The position numbers and the translations under genes were made by a program. A DNA stretch of 64,000 nt from Aquatica leii. Lineage: Eukaryota; Arthropoda; Insecta; Coleoptera; Lampyridae. Location: NCBI GenBank assembly GCA_035610365.1, contig CM069432.1, positions 26,722,354 through 26,786,353 on the forward strand, read 5' to 3'. Shown here piece by piece: positions 33,772-46,426 of this stretch; position 1 is the first letter of the stretch, and the number at the start of each line of letters is the position of its first letter. Below the pieces are notes generated by a model that worked only from the letters and a program-made list of their open reading frames with translations, ran no database searches and was not told the DNA's origin.

Positions 33772-34867
33772 CTATCCAGGTTTGCCTTTTGTTTCGTGCT
33801 TTTCAGCACAATGACCGCACTGTACGTCGCTTTTACAATCCGTAGAGTGGTGACAGTATTTTTGACAGTTAAAACAACGTGTGACCCGGATGTGGTCATT
33901 GACCCGACATGTATTCCAGGCGACGTATTCTCGACGCGATCGTCGAACTTCCGGATGTACCTTAAGAATCCAATTACAGTTTGCTCCGTCTCTAGGAGCG
34001 AAACGAAATAGTACTTTTAAGTGCTCATTTGCAATATGAAGCACATGGTCTGACGCATCGTAGAAGTTCTGAGAGACGATAGCCTCTTTCACCTGCTCAG
34101 GGGACAGGTTTCTAGGAACGTCTAAGACATATATACGAGGAAACGATTTGCCTTGGGGCTTAATCACAAGACCGGCTGTTCACGGATGGTCGCAGGGATT
34201 TTCGTCGACTCTGATTTCTCAGATTCCAGTCTGATAGAGCTTTTCCCCGTTTATGTAACTCGGTCCAGTCTTAGACTATATTTTTGCGGATCCAAAACTT
34301 TCATGAAGGTCGTCTTGGTTTTGTCCGCGGTCTTCAGAGCAGAATAGGGCTTGGGAAGAATAACTACTGTCGACCTGGAAACAGGCGCGACGGATTAGCC
34401 AGAAGGTACTTTGACCTTTTCGACGAGTTTGGCGCGGACCGTTTGAACATAAGATATTGGGGCAAGATGTGCAGCTTCGGTTGTGGAGAGCTTGGCTGTT
34501 ACAGACTGCAAAGCTGTTTGGACACTAACCAGAGCGGTAGCAATGTCAGCAGTTTGCTGCAAGACGCGACGATTGATTAGGGATTTTCGGAAAGTCGCTT
34601 GAAGTCTGCTAACGATGTTAATCATTTCTGATTGACGAGAAGTGGTAATCTTGCAGGTAGAGATTACCTTGGTCAGATGGGTGATATCTGGATCACAGGA
34701 ATCTTCAATGCTGTCGGGCAGGGTCTCATAAGCATAACATCAACGTCGTCGTCGTCACGGCGACTCTTAGTGGAGGCAGATTCAGCCTCCATGACGGAGG
34801 AGGCTGAGGGAATAAGGGAGGTTGAGCGCAACAGCGGACACTCATGGAGTGTCGGCTGGAGAGACAA
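33772..34867 (-). pseudogene. LINE ORF1 (gag-like, CCHC zinc knuckles)
   Basis: ORF 34167-33772 contains PRIYVLDVPRNLSPEQVKEA (gag-like PRE_C2HC/RRM region), then RCFNCQKYCHHSTDC and VQCGHCAEKH, two CCHC-type knuckles that bind nucleic acid. Upstream frames 34625-34395 and 34867-34673 give a coiled N-terminus and a serine/aspartate-rich start. It belongs with the endonuclease/RT pseudogene downstream on the same strand. Confidence 0.8.
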
Positions 34868-34879
34868 ACTGATACCTGA

Positions 34880-36636
34880 TTACCCATTTAGCTGTTCACA
34901 GAATCTTATTGCCAGAAAACGGTTGGACTGTTCGTATACAATCGATCTTCTAATCAAAAATTTCTCATTGATTCTGGAGCAGATGTTTCTGTATTACCTC
35001 CGACAAAACGCCAACGTGCATCTCCATCTAAGCAGATTTTGTATGCTGCTAACGGAGCTTGCATCTCAAATTTTGGGGAACAATTGCTGTACTTAGATTT
35101 AAGATTACGTCGACAACTTTGCTGGCCTTTTATTGTTAGAGATTTTCAGCATCCCATTATTAGAGCCGATTTTCTCAGTCACTTTGGACTATTAATAGAT
35201 ATGAAAAACAAACAATTGATTGATACTTCTATCAACCTTTTAAGACCTGGTTCGGCACCTTTGTCTAAGCAGGTATTAACAATTCATGTAATTAATCCTG
35301 CACAAGATACTTTCGTGTACTTCAACGATTTCCCAAGCTCTTCAGAGTTGAACATTTTCACACTATAGTTACAACAAGTTCTCCAGTTTCTGCAAAAGCA
35401 AGGAGTTTGTCTCCTGCGAAACAGTGCTCAATTAATTAGAATTTTAACACATGTTGAACCTAGAAATTTGCAGGCCTTCGAAAAGTGTTTGGTCAATTCC
35501 ACTACATCTTGTACTTAAAAAAGATGGATCATTAAGACCGTAATAAGTATCCCATTCCGCACCAAGATTTCAATACGCAATTAGAAGGTAAAACCATTTT
35601 CTCTAAGGTTGATATTATTCGAGCCTTTCATCATATACCAGTTTCTCCGGAAGATGTACCAAAAAAGGCAGTAATTACACCATTTGGACTATTTGAATTC
35701 CTAAAACTTCCATTTGGCTTGAAAAACGCTGCGCATAAATTCCAAAAATATCTACATCCGATCCTAAGATCATTTGATTTTGTTTATTCGTACCTGGACG
35801 ATATCCTAGTTGCTTCTACTTCTAAAGATGAACACGAATCACATTTATTTGCACTGTTCACCACCCTTCAACAACATTGAATATGCATAAGTTCATCTAA
35901 ATGCGAATTTGGTGTCTGTAAAATCTCGTTCTTGGTGTATCGAGTTAACAAATCTGGAATATATCCTCTTCCTGTTGACGCTTCTGATTTTGCCGTAGGT
36001 GCGTCTCTTCAGCTTCTCTAGCCTAGCTCGCTAGAGCCATTGAGATTTTTCTCAAAAAAACTCGTGAACTTGTAGCTGCATACCAAGCAGGCAAAGGCAT
36101 AGTTTAGAGAGTCGTACTTTTACTATTTACACAGATCAGAAACCGTTGATGTACGCGTTTGAACAACGTCCCGAAAGAACAAGTTCCAGACAAGCTCGTC
36201 ATCTAGACTTGATCGGGCAGTTCACGACCGACATACAATACATACCGAGATCTTCGAATATTCCAGCCGACGTATTCTCTAGAATTGAAACGATAAAGAT
36301 GTCAGCTACCATTTTTCTAGAACACATTGCTCGAGAACAATTATCATGCAACGAACTTAAACACCTAATCGAATCAGAATCTTCGCCATAAGTTCTAAGA
36401 CATGCAATTGGATTGTGGATTAACTTTAGTATGTGATTCTTCTACTAAAAAATTTCGTACTTTTGTCCCTTCGGTTTTTTGAAAGAAAATTTTTGATTCA
36501 TTGCACAATTTGTCACATCTTGGTATATTTACATTAGTAAACCTCGTACAGGAAAGATTTTGTTGGCCCAAGCTAAAACGTGATGTGTCCTTTTGGACTA
36601 AAACCTGTGTCGCCTGCCAGAGAAGTAAAATATAAA
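34880..36636 (+). pseudogene. Ty3/gypsy protease, RT, RNase H and integrase zinc domain, truncated
   Basis: The plus strand shows a retropepsin FLIDSGADVSVLPP (D-S-G at 34970-34978) with RADFLSHFGLLID further on, in ORF 35039-35368. The RT follows with TIFSKVDIIRAFHHIPV, TPFGLFEFLKLPFGLKNAA and YLDDILVAS (YLDD at 35791-35802). RNase H gives FTIYTDQKPLMYAFEQRP, and SRQARHLDLIGQFTTDIQYI with VFSRIE (ORF 36146-36391). The integrase zinc region ends at SFWTKTCVACQRSK (about 36630). The core of the integrase is missing at the junction with the opposite-strand gypsy relic. Several stops are present. Confidence 0.88.
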
Positions 36637-36689
36637 AAAAAATACACATATTATTAAGTTTAATGTCAACCCTTCTTCACTAAATAAAT

Positions 36690-38640
36690 ATAGATTTCTC
36701 TTTAAGTTGAGTAACGCGTCTTCTAATGTGCGAGCATGTAAAAAACGTCGTCAAGGTAAACGGCAGCAGTATTTGATTCATGAACTTTTGAAAAATTTGT
36801 AGAGCATTGGTTAAGCCAAAAAGCATTCTAGTGTGTTCATACTGTCCCAACGGTGTAACAAATACTGTATCCTGTTTTGATGATTTTGATATTAGAATTT
36901 GGTGTTGGCCAGATTTAAGATCTAAGCTCGTAAAATAAACACCACCTTCTGGGTAGAGGATGATTATCTTTTATTGTAATACTATTCAGTTTTCTGTAGT
37001 CAATGCACATTCGATTTTCGCCGTTCTTTTTTTTTTAACTAAAAGCACTAGTGAACATTAGTCTGAATCAGACTCTCGAATAATGTTATTGGTAAGTAGT
37101 TCTTCAATTCACTGCTTCTTGATCAGGTTTAGCCATTCTATATGGTTTGTAAGAAAATGGTTGGTCTTCTTTTATACAAATTTGCATTTTGATCGATTTA
37201 GCACAACCTAGTTCTGTTGCATTTAGTGCAAAACAATCTCTATATTCGTTCAGAATCTTTCTGTCATTTTTGCTTACGGAACCAATTTTAATTTCTTCTT
37301 CAGACAGAGGAGAAAGTGTGGAATCTTGAATAGAAAACATAGACTCTAGAAAGATGTATGCAATTCTTTTTCTTCTTGCAAGCAGACCCTGGCTTCAACA
37401 AACAAATCACCTTTATATTCCTTGCAATAAACTTGAACATTTGTTAAATAATCATGTGGAACGGTTGTTTCTTTACGCATCCGTAATACAACTTTACGTA
37501 TTGGAGCTTCAACTTCTATGTCCTGTATAATTTCTGTACCCGTTTTGACATATTTTAATAGTTTATCGTTTTTTATCATCAACACTTTTGGCGATTTTGT
37601 AAAATTTTTACCGATTGAAATTGGATCGTCTTGAACAGTCTCGAACCACGTAAACTTTGACTGTGAGTTTTACCTAACCCACTTTTAAAAAAAGTGTACC
37701 AATTCCAAAGTAGTTCACCCTACCCTTGCACTAAACCACTGTCTTGACTATTGTATAAAAATTCTAAACATTTAATATTACTTAACCCAAGAGTAGTAGT
37801 ACAAGAGCTACCTGGATCTATATACGCCCTTAAAGTAAAAGCTGTTAGTCATGCCATTTGATTGAAGTTATCCCGTTTCTTCCAATAGCAATCAGCTACA
37901 ATGTGTCCTTTCCAACGGCTATAATTGAATATTTCTCCTGTCCTGAAAGTACTTGCTCTTGCAATATGACCGCTTCCTCTATAGTTAAAACAATTGTCTG
38001 TTCTTTGGAAACGTGCCCGATTGTCAGTAATTTTATCAAAACGGCGCTGGTATTTGTGGATTTTTCCAAATTCAGTTTTATAGTTTTTGTGTGTGACATT
38101 AGAAGTACTAACCGCATTTAAAAATTTGTGTAAAGATTCCGGCGTCTGATGTTGACCAGCTCCAGCACATGTTTTTAACACGTTGTCATCAATTCCAACA
38201 ATAAGGCAAGACACTACATCAATTTCTTGAATTTTGCAACTGTTGAGTAAAACACATTCTTGATAATAATATTTAGTGTAAGTCTCATCAGGACGTTTTC
38301 GATGACCTTCGTTTAATTATTCGCAAAAATCTTTTTATACGAGAAAACTTCTTGCAATTTATTTTTCCATTCTTCCCAGGTCAACGTTACTGTAGTTGGG
38401 CAATTGAACCATACCTCTGCTAAATCACTTAATCTTGTCAGTGCAAAATAAATTGTAACTTCTTCAGACTATCCAAAAATAAGTTTTAATTCATTGGCCT
38501 TTTGACACTAAGCGGTTGTCTCTTGGTTTCTATCTTTCGGATCAAATATCGGAATCACATCGCCTAGAACAATGGTTGATTCTAGTCTACTACTTGAATG
38601 CTTTAGAATGTCAGACATAATTTTGGTGAATCTAGTCAAA
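36690..38640 (-). pseudogene. Second Ty3/gypsy element (gag zinc knuckle to RT), minus strand
   Basis: ORF 38214-37849 has degenerate gag knuckles (NCFNYRGSGHIAR, GHIVADC). Frames 37585-37346 and 37340-37104 lead through a linker to ILNEYRDCFALNATELGCAK and PYRMAKPDQE. The RT follows in shifted frames (about 37060-36960) as LVKKKNGENRMCIDYRKLNS. It stops at about 36690 after YLDDVFYM. It belongs to a different gypsy lineage from its plus-strand neighbour. Confidence 0.82.
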
Positions 38641-38744
38641 GCATCCGTTTGTTCACTGCTTTAACGTGCGCTGGTACTAATACGATTGCTGTCATCAGAT
38701 GGAGCAGCATCACGTACGTTTATAATTGACAGTTTTTTTGAATA

Positions 38745-39190
38745 TTTTGGTGCAGGTACTGTCTACAATTTTTTGCAGTACCTGCTTTGACTATCGAGCG
38801 GGTATTAAAGGAGATAAATCGCATAGTACCCATCCAAAGCGCACTCAACATCATATAGCTTAACATTGAGTCGTGCAATGACACTAAGGAAAATACACGC
38901 AGAGTGCTCCAGATACTAACTATAATTGCACGATGGCTATCTTATCACACATCTGCACTGAGATGTGTAATGATACTAAGGGAGAAAACAGGTAAAGTAT
39001 CCGCTTTAGTTACATGTCATAACTCAATTTTTCAACACAACTTTCTGGTGATCATCTCCAACAAAACACATACACCTGTACTGAGACGTGCAATGATACT
39101 AAGGGAGAAAACGCTCCAGATACAGAATTATTAATACTGATATGTGCACTGACACTAGGGCAGAAAAACTTCGCAAGGTGTCTGCTCCAG
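38745..39190. repeat. Dispersed repeat, copy B, with internal minisatellite
   Basis: 38745-38955 parallels 29955-30190. It continues as three degenerate units of ACACCTGTACTGAGACGTG + CAATGATACTAAGGGAGAAAAC type at about 38945, 39065 and 39135. Copy A has only the first of these. Confidence 0.75.
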
Positions 39191-40689
39191 TTATTAATAA
39201 TAGTTGACAACTTTTAAGAAATGACAAGACAGAAACATATCAATACAAAATTAACTTATTTAAATCAATGGCTCTCAAAGTGTTTTGAGTCACGGACCTT
39301 TTTTTAAAGTCATAACTTGCCCACGGATCCTTAAGTGGAAAAACTGCATAAAGACATAATTAAAACTAAAATTACAAATTTTTTAATGACTTGGATAAAC
39401 CTGATGGGATGTTATGAGTGTATTATTGTCTGTTTAATCAGTGCCAGCCCAAATTTATATTCCCGTCCGTGCAAACTAAACTTTTAGCGTCTATCCCACC
39501 CCCAATTTATTAGAACTGACAAGTTAAGAGTTTTTGTTTAAGTCGTTACTTCTTTCTTCTTTCGCATCATCAATTATCATATTATTTAGGCTGCAATCAT
39601 CTTGTATATATGCGTTGTGGTTTTCTTCCTGAAAGAAAGTTTGAATTAGAAAAGTTAAACTTTAGGACAAATTTAAGATTCATTTTTTTAACGTATGGAT
39701 GTATTTGTGTTGATTATTGTTTTATTTATTTTTCATCAACTACAAGGTAAGCCGTTAGTAGACCAATTAATCTGACCTAACTTAACAACATATACTTGAG
39801 ATACGCAGTAACACTTATCTGAAGTATTAACAAAAACATGCCTACTAAAAGCACCTAAAAGAAACATATTAGCTACAATAATAAAGTTCAAGTCGCTTAT
39901 TAAAATCACGGATAATGTTATAAGTCGGACAATAATTTTATTATAGAGCCGGCCGGACGTATGCTACTACACAGAAAAAAACTTCGTTTATAGTAATCAT
40001 AATTTCGGTTTATGTTATCAATTTTCTTCTCAGATTTGTTTCTATCCTTGAACAATAACCTATTTTCCTAGAATTTTTTAGCTGAATTTTTACAATACGC
40101 TTGTTTAGATTGAAAAATTTAATCAGTGTAACCTAAAAATAGTTCTTTTGCATATTCAGCTTTATTTTTGCAGTGATATTTATTTATTCAAGTTCTTAGA
40201 ATAAGTTAACTACGTCTTATGTGGTAACGTTAATTTTGTGTTTATTTTTATTTTTAGTCAGCAAATTTCTGAGAAGAAACATGTAATGAATTTAATCAAA
40301 CATCATAACAATTCACTCAGGTTTAAAAGTAATTTTTGAAATAAAGTATAGTTTATATTAAGTAGTCCAGAAAAAAAGGTAAGTATTTTTTTTACTTATA
40401 CCATACTACAACTGCAAAAAAATTAAAAACTGTCCTTAATCAATTTTTTAATCTTCAACACTTGAAAAGAATCATGAAGTTTTCGCTGACCCTTCGATTT
40501 TTCTGAATCTGATTTTTTGATTTCATCTAAGTATTTGCCTAATTCTGTGTTTTTTCCTTTGCTGGCTACTGCTGGGTTTCTTTTCGTTTTGTCTTTGTTT
40601 GGACTGTACGGTATGGCGTTTTATTTTAGTTCAACAAACCTAGGTGCTCGTGTTCCTGCTGTATTCATCAACTTCAAGTTATAGAAGCG
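39191..40689. other. Non-coding stretch, partly a hAT remnant
   Basis: No clear gene. Minus-strand frames at 40480-40660 (GKNTELGKYLDEIKKSDS, basic and acidic) may be a degenerate linker or tail of the hAT relic that follows. Confidence 0.35.
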
Positions 40690-41385
40690 GTAGGTGAGGT
40701 GCTAAAGGAGTGCTTATAGCAGCAGATGTAACTGGTGCATCTAGAATTATTATGACAAGTTTTACCAATACACAAGTTTCTCTTAAACCTCGCCACTACA
40801 ATAAAGGATTTACATTACTATTTTGTCAGTCCTTCTTGCACAAATTGTTTGAACAAAATTTCTTGTTTGTCCTGACAATCAGTCAAGTTCTGTCTAACCT
40901 GAATAACATTTAGTCCAGTGTTCTTGGATGTATCACCGACAAAGCTTATTACATCAAACATCTTGATAGGCATCTAGTTACTACCTTGTACTGCTGGAGC
41001 GAAAAGATTAGCTGCAAGGTGAATAGGAGACGCGCTAAATTCCTTTCTAACTTGGAATTAAGCTAAGTTGGACTTTTCTTCTGCAGATGTCAGTGTAGAG
41101 AACGGTAGTTGCTGGACGAGAACTTCTTTGAACTTTGTGATTATTCTGTGAATTTGAGGCTCATTTTACTCTGAAGCTGTTATCAAATAAACGATTGGAT
41201 TTATAAGTTTTATCATTTTCTCAACTCTTATTTAGAAAATATCAGCATCCCTAACTCTCTTTTTTATTTCAGGCTTCAGCAAGTATGACTGCGCATTTGC
41301 GTTTACAACTAAAGTTTGTAAAACAATATTGTTTGACGCAAACTTACAAGCTCCCCCATTAAGTCTTTTCTGGAAATTTAAATTC
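40690..41385 (-). pseudogene. hAT transposase relic, C-terminal region
   Basis: Minus-strand frames read VVNANAQSYLLKPEIKKRVR, INPIVYLITASE, NEPQIHRIITKFKEVLVQQL, IHLAANLFAPAVQGSN and MFDVISFVGDTSKNTGLNVI. This is the stretch between the RNase H insertion domain and the hAT dimerisation region of a vertebrate/insect-type hAT family. It differs from the hAT in 19653-26784. Stops and frame changes are frequent, and no termini were identified. Confidence 0.65.
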
Positions 41386-41759
41386 TAAACGTCTAAACTA
41401 ATATTAGCTATTGATTTTTTAATGTCTTGTGCTACCGGCATTATGAAACAAAAACGATAAGTCGTCTATTACAAAGTCATGTAAGCATTGCACTACGACT
41501 GAGTAGGCGGAATGACCTCAGGACTAAAGACGGCAAGCAGGCATTTAAACGTTTACTTATCTTTTTTTTTAACTTGCATAAAATTGTATTATGTGTGTCT
41601 TACTAGTAACTACAATAACTATATCATTTACGATTCGGCTTTAATATAATGCACACGGGCACCCGTAAATGTGGGCCTCCGTTAGATTCACAAGTTTTCG
41701 CATCTCAATTCTCAATTTAAACGCATGAAATTGAAACTTTGATAATTTGATTTAAACGC

Positions 41760-41854
41760 AAATTTTCTGTAATTTTAAAGTAAATAAAATACCTTCCTTA
41801 TGCATTTTTCCGGGAGGTCATTGACCAAATGACCTAATAGAGAAGCCGCCACTG
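41760..41854. mobile_element. Left-truncated copy of the CAGTGGCGG MITE
   Basis: GGGAGGTCATTGACCAAATG followed by ACCTAATAGAG and AGCCGCCACTG reproduces the right end of the MITE at 5502-5655 with a few changes. No left terminus was found. Confidence 0.75.
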
Positions 41855-43732
41855 TATAATAGTAAAAAAGATTAGATATTACTACCTCAATTCACGCTGA
41901 TAGTAAATGTCAATAGTGCATCAGCCAATTTACATTATATTATAGTTCTTAATCTACAATTTATTTTTGAAACTATAAATCGGCGAAAATTAATTTTACA
42001 ATTATTAAACAACGAATTCTCAATGCCATATTTCTTTATTTATGCATATTATTTTTATTTATGTAACTAAATACTGCAAAGATATACATATTGCATTTTT
42101 TAATCGATGCACAAAAATATTGTGACATTTATTGGTAGTTGTATTTAAAGATGTCACAGGTTCTAGATGTTTGAGTTGAACTATTTTTAGTTTACGAATG
42201 AAAACAGCTAAGCTGTTCTAGTATTGATTTTTCGATTAAATCGTCTGCTTTGTTAATAAAATAAAAGATAAAAGTCGGGCTTTTAAACGTCGAGTTAAAG
42301 AACAAAGGATATTAATTGCCAACAATATAAAAATAGTTAAATCTATATAGTAATTTAGATTTTCTATCAAATTAAAGCCAGATTAGTAAAGCATCGCCTG
42401 ACATAATAACAACAGATCGGCTTGGTTTAGACGAGGATATTTACATTCTAGTCGGATTTGCAAATATTTGAGCCTGTTGACTGTTACCTGTTATGCTAAA
42501 CTATCCGTTCCGGGAGTAAAATTGTGTGTCTATTGATTAAGCTTTGATGTCGAGGAAAAGGATGGCGCTAACTTAGTATTGCAAATACACCCTCAACTGC
42601 TTATTCTACTTCACTCTTTATTGCCGCGATTCAACGACAAACAACAAATATATGCTTAATACACATGTGCGTGTTGAAGCTTATTTTCTAGATGTGCCTT
42701 TTTACATCGCACATTTAGCTTTTATGTACTTAATGTGTTATAGACATGTTTAGTTTGTTATGCATTCCATTTTTCTAATAAATACATATACACGATTGTA
42801 TACTTATTAAATTACAATGAAAACATGATCGAAATTGTGTTGACTCTTAATAAACAATAAACACACTTTACTTTTTTTATATTTACTTGTTCACACTCAT
42901 TAATGTTGGAGACAACGTAGCATGTAACTTATTTGTTTGTATATATACATATTTTTGTGCCAGTTTTTATTTATTTACAAAAATCAGATATTGTTGAAAC
43001 AACAACGTCAAAATATTTGCACGATTACGGATGTAGGTAATTTGAACAAAAATATTATAACATTTGCTTGTGTTTTAACTTATTTATGAAACAATTAAAC
43101 TGATTTATTTTAACTCGGTAGCACATTTACTTAGTAAAGACGTAAAACGTACGTGGTAATCCGCAGCAGAAAAGATCTCTTACCACTATATTTAAAAGAG
43201 CGGATAAGATTTGCGATAAAGATCATAATAAAAGGAACAAAATAATACTAAACCAAGAAAAGCATTCTTACTTTCACAAACAACGATAGTTGGATACCAT
43301 ATAATTCAAAATAATTGTTCGGTGTTGTCGTAGTTCACAGTCGTTTAGTATGTTATGAGTACACAAAATTAATATTTGGCACTGATGCTGAATCGCAGAA
43401 GAAAAGTGAAAAAAAGGAGACTCAGCGCAAAAATCGGCGTATCTAGGATCATCCCTTGCTAGAGTAAATAAGTGCAAAGGGTCTGAGTGGTGAAACGGGC
43501 ACGCTGTGGACAGAAGAACATTAAAATATATATAAATTAGTAGCCTGGGAAAACGTTAAATGTTAACAATAACAACGTGCAAGGCAAGTTAGAGCAGCGA
43601 AGTAGGGCCGATAACATATATCGAGAAGTAAGCAAAGAACAGAGTCGTTTTTAATAAATTTTGTGAACTGAAGAAATAAATTTTGGTACTAGAACTGAAT
43701 ATAGAAGGGTGCTAGGAAAAAATAATAACAAA
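41855..43732. other. AT-rich stretch without recognisable gene
   Basis: Nothing is recognisable from 41855 to about 43500. The GC-richer segment at 43500-43730 is probably the 5' part of the LINE that follows. Confidence 0.4.
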
Positions 43733-44167
43733 ATGTGGGACGTATTGGAAGAGATGAACAAGAAATTAGAAAAACAGATACGTTACATGAAGAAATCCAA
43801 AAAGTTTAAAAAGAAAACGAACAAAGAAAAATAGATAACCAACAACTTAGAGCAAAAATTGGGCAACAGGAATTGAGAATGGAAGAACTAAAAAAATAAA
43901 TACAGAAAAAGAAAATAATAGTGCATGGAGTAGAAGAAACACAAGAAGAAAGTGAATCGCAGATAAAAGAGAACGTGAAGGCAGTACTAAGGAAAATGAA
44001 TATATCAATTGTAATAATGGAAGAAGTAATGGAAATAAGAAGAGTTAGAAAACAACAAAAGGGAATACAAGCTAGACCAATTATTGTTGAACTAAAGAAT
44101 ATGGCAAAAAAGGTGGAAATATTGAAAGCAACTAACACACTGTGTACGCGCATAACGGCGTCCTTTT
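43733..44167 (+). pseudogene. LINE ORF1 (coiled coil + RRM-like), interrupted
   Basis: An ATG at 43733 opens MWDVLEEMNKKLEKQIRYMK, an extended lysine/glutamate coiled coil. It is followed after frame breaks by IVHGVEETQEESESQIKENV, ISIVIMEEVMEIRRVRKQQ and IIVELKNMAKKVEILKATN (ORF 43921-44169). This is an L1/ORF1-like RNA-binding protein. It is cut at about 44160 by a BEL/Pao fragment. Confidence 0.65.
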
Positions 44168-44169
44168 GA

Positions 44170-44880
44170 TTTTACGTTGTTTTCGAAGGACCTTAAATGT
44201 ATTTGTTTTTATTAATGAAACTTCTTCATTTAAATGCTGAGTATATATTTTAATGTCGAACGTACAACAACATAATAATAATGACAGACTAACTCCCAAT
44301 CAGTCTTAACAGTAACAACCACACACCAAAATCCCCTAGCGGTACATGGGCCGCACTTGGCACAGGCCCGTACTTAATTAAAACGAACAAATAGGCTTAA
44401 AAATGCCCCGGCCTTGAAAGACTAAGCTTTCAATAACATCAAACTTAAAGAATATAATTATATAGATTGTGTATCTAAGCTAAATCTTAATTTCTAACAC
44501 TTGAACTTGCACTAACACTGCGAAGCCAAGTACAAAACATCACTAGATGTCCAAAGGTAGTGGACAAATTTTCGAAAAGGAACGACGAATAACACCGCTT
44601 GTAGTTGTTATGGAGGCCACACGAACGACTCCGTCGGCCCCTGGGTGTAATTTGACGATTCTTCTCAATTTCCAATGAAATGGAGGTTGATTATCATCCT
44701 TAATCAGTACAAGAGTGTCGACTTGCAGTCGGGATTTGCTTGACTGCCATTTGGTTCTACACTGGAGCTCAGATACGTACTCTTTATTCCATGTTTCCCA
44801 AAAATGCTGCTGTGCGGTTTGCACAGCTTGAAATGTCGAAAGTCGTGAAGTAGGAATTGTAGGAAATTAAGATAATTAAC
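44170..44880 (-). mobile_element. BEL/Pao retroelement 3' fragment inserted in the LINE
   Basis: On the minus strand, SRLSTFQAVQTAQQHFWETW, YVSELQCRTKWQSS, VLIKDDNQPPFHWKLRRIVK and GADGVVRVASITTTSG (ORF 44824-44543) form the DUF5641-type C-terminal domain of BEL/Pao integrases. 44170-44480, with little coding sense, may be part of its LTR. LINE ORF1 ends on the left and LINE ORF2 begins on the right. Confidence 0.8.
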
Positions 44881-44884
44881 TGCA

Positions 44885-45940
44885 ATGCAAAAAAAAGACA
44901 GGTTGGAAAGTAAGATAAAACAGATTGAAGAGACAGTAGAAAAAAATGTGAAAAGATATTGTAAGAGAATAAACGATCAAAACAAAATATACAAAGGTAA
45001 GATTAATGGAATTAAAGAGGAAAATGGGAAATTGGCTGAAAACGACGAGCAACACATGGAGACGTGGATGAAATACTTTAAGGAATTACTGATACAAACA
45101 CAAGCGGATGAGACTGAAGAGGAAAAAATAGAAACACCAAAATAAGATAGGGCAAGTGAAACCCCATTGAAAGAAGAAATAATAGAAATTATACTTAAAA
45201 TTCAAAACGGTAAAACTCCAGAGATTAATGGAATAAACGCAGTGCTCATAAAATACGGTGGAGGAGAATTACATGAAAAAGTATAGAAAATGATGAAGAG
45301 AATATTTAAATAGGAAAGGATGCCGGTAGAATGGGAAGCTGGACAAATGATTACAATACACAAAAAGGGGGACCAACAACAATGTAAAAACTACAGAGAA
45401 GTGACATTACTCAATACTACATACAAAATCATGTCAACACTAATACAAAGGAGATTAATGAACACCGTAGGGAAATTAATAGGACAACATCAATGTGGTT
45501 TTATTAAAGGAAGATCAACGACAGACGCGATACATAATAAGACAGATAGTAGAAAAAGCACATGAGAATTAAATGGAAATGGAACTCCTAAATATAGATT
45601 TCAAACAAGCCTTCGAATTAATCCAAAGAAAGGAATTAATGAAAGCATTAAAAGATATGGGAATAAGTACTAAAATAAGAAGCCTGATAAAAATAACAAT
45701 GGAAAGAACAAAAATAAGTGCGAAAACTCAAAAGGACAAAACAGAAGAATTCGAAACAAATAAGAGGGTACGACAAGGAGATTCATTATCTGCCGTACTA
45801 TTTAACTTTGCATTGGAACACGTACTCAGAAAAATAAACAAGAAGACAGTAAGAACACATGGAAGACAAATAATTTATAACAGAATTTATCCAAACAACT
45901 ACAGTCAAGTTTTTTCAAAACTAACTTTTCTGTTCAAGTA
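44885..45940 (+). pseudogene. LINE ORF2 reverse transcriptase fragment
   Basis: The frames read HMETWMKYFKELLI, ILKIQNGKTPEINGINAVLI, MPVEWEAGQMITIHKKGDQQ, CKNYREVTLLNTTYKIMS, IGQHQCGFIKGRSTTDAI, LNIDFKQAFELIQRKELMKA and VRQGDSLSAVLFNFALEHVL. These are RT blocks 0 to 4 of an insect LINE. The catalytic ADD block and everything after are missing: the frame diverges at about 45870. Stops at 45143 and 45285, plus a break at about 45565, interrupt it. Confidence 0.85.
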
Positions 45941-46426
45941 AAATCCAGTTCGAACTCGGGCAAACAGGCATCCACATCCACCTCAAGCGTAAATTGCCAC
46001 AGAAGTTATTGTAAAATTGTTTATACATAAATTAAGTAATGACTGTTAGTTTACATTGTATTATAACGTACCCGTGTATTGCATACTAAACTGCAGAGCC
46101 AGCAATAAAAAAATTAAAAAAAAAGTATAATTCTCTTTAACCCTTTATAAGACAAAACAGTGGTACTTTTTCTTTTGTATGAAAATTTTGTGTGTATTCA
46201 CTATTGGTCTTTAGAAGACAGAACACCCAAAAAAACAACTTTTATTTTCAAAACCCAAAATTTTGGGTGGAAATATCCCAAAGACTTGTTAGTTGACTTC
46301 TAAATTTTTGTGGGCAATGGGAAAATAAATTACCACTTCAAAATTAGCTACAAAATTTACTTACTAATCAAACTTATTAGAAACATTTATTTTAAATTAA
46401 AAATTACATATAATCAAAAATTATTT

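Noticed and set aside
33664..34580. Long plus-strand ORFs (for example 33664-34011, 34284-34580)
   Set aside because: They are shadows of the minus-strand LINE ORF1, which has CCHC knuckles and gag-like motifs.
43806..44153. Minus-strand ORF rich in F, I and S
   Set aside because: It is antisense to the lysine/glutamate-rich LINE ORF1 and is an AT-composition artefact.
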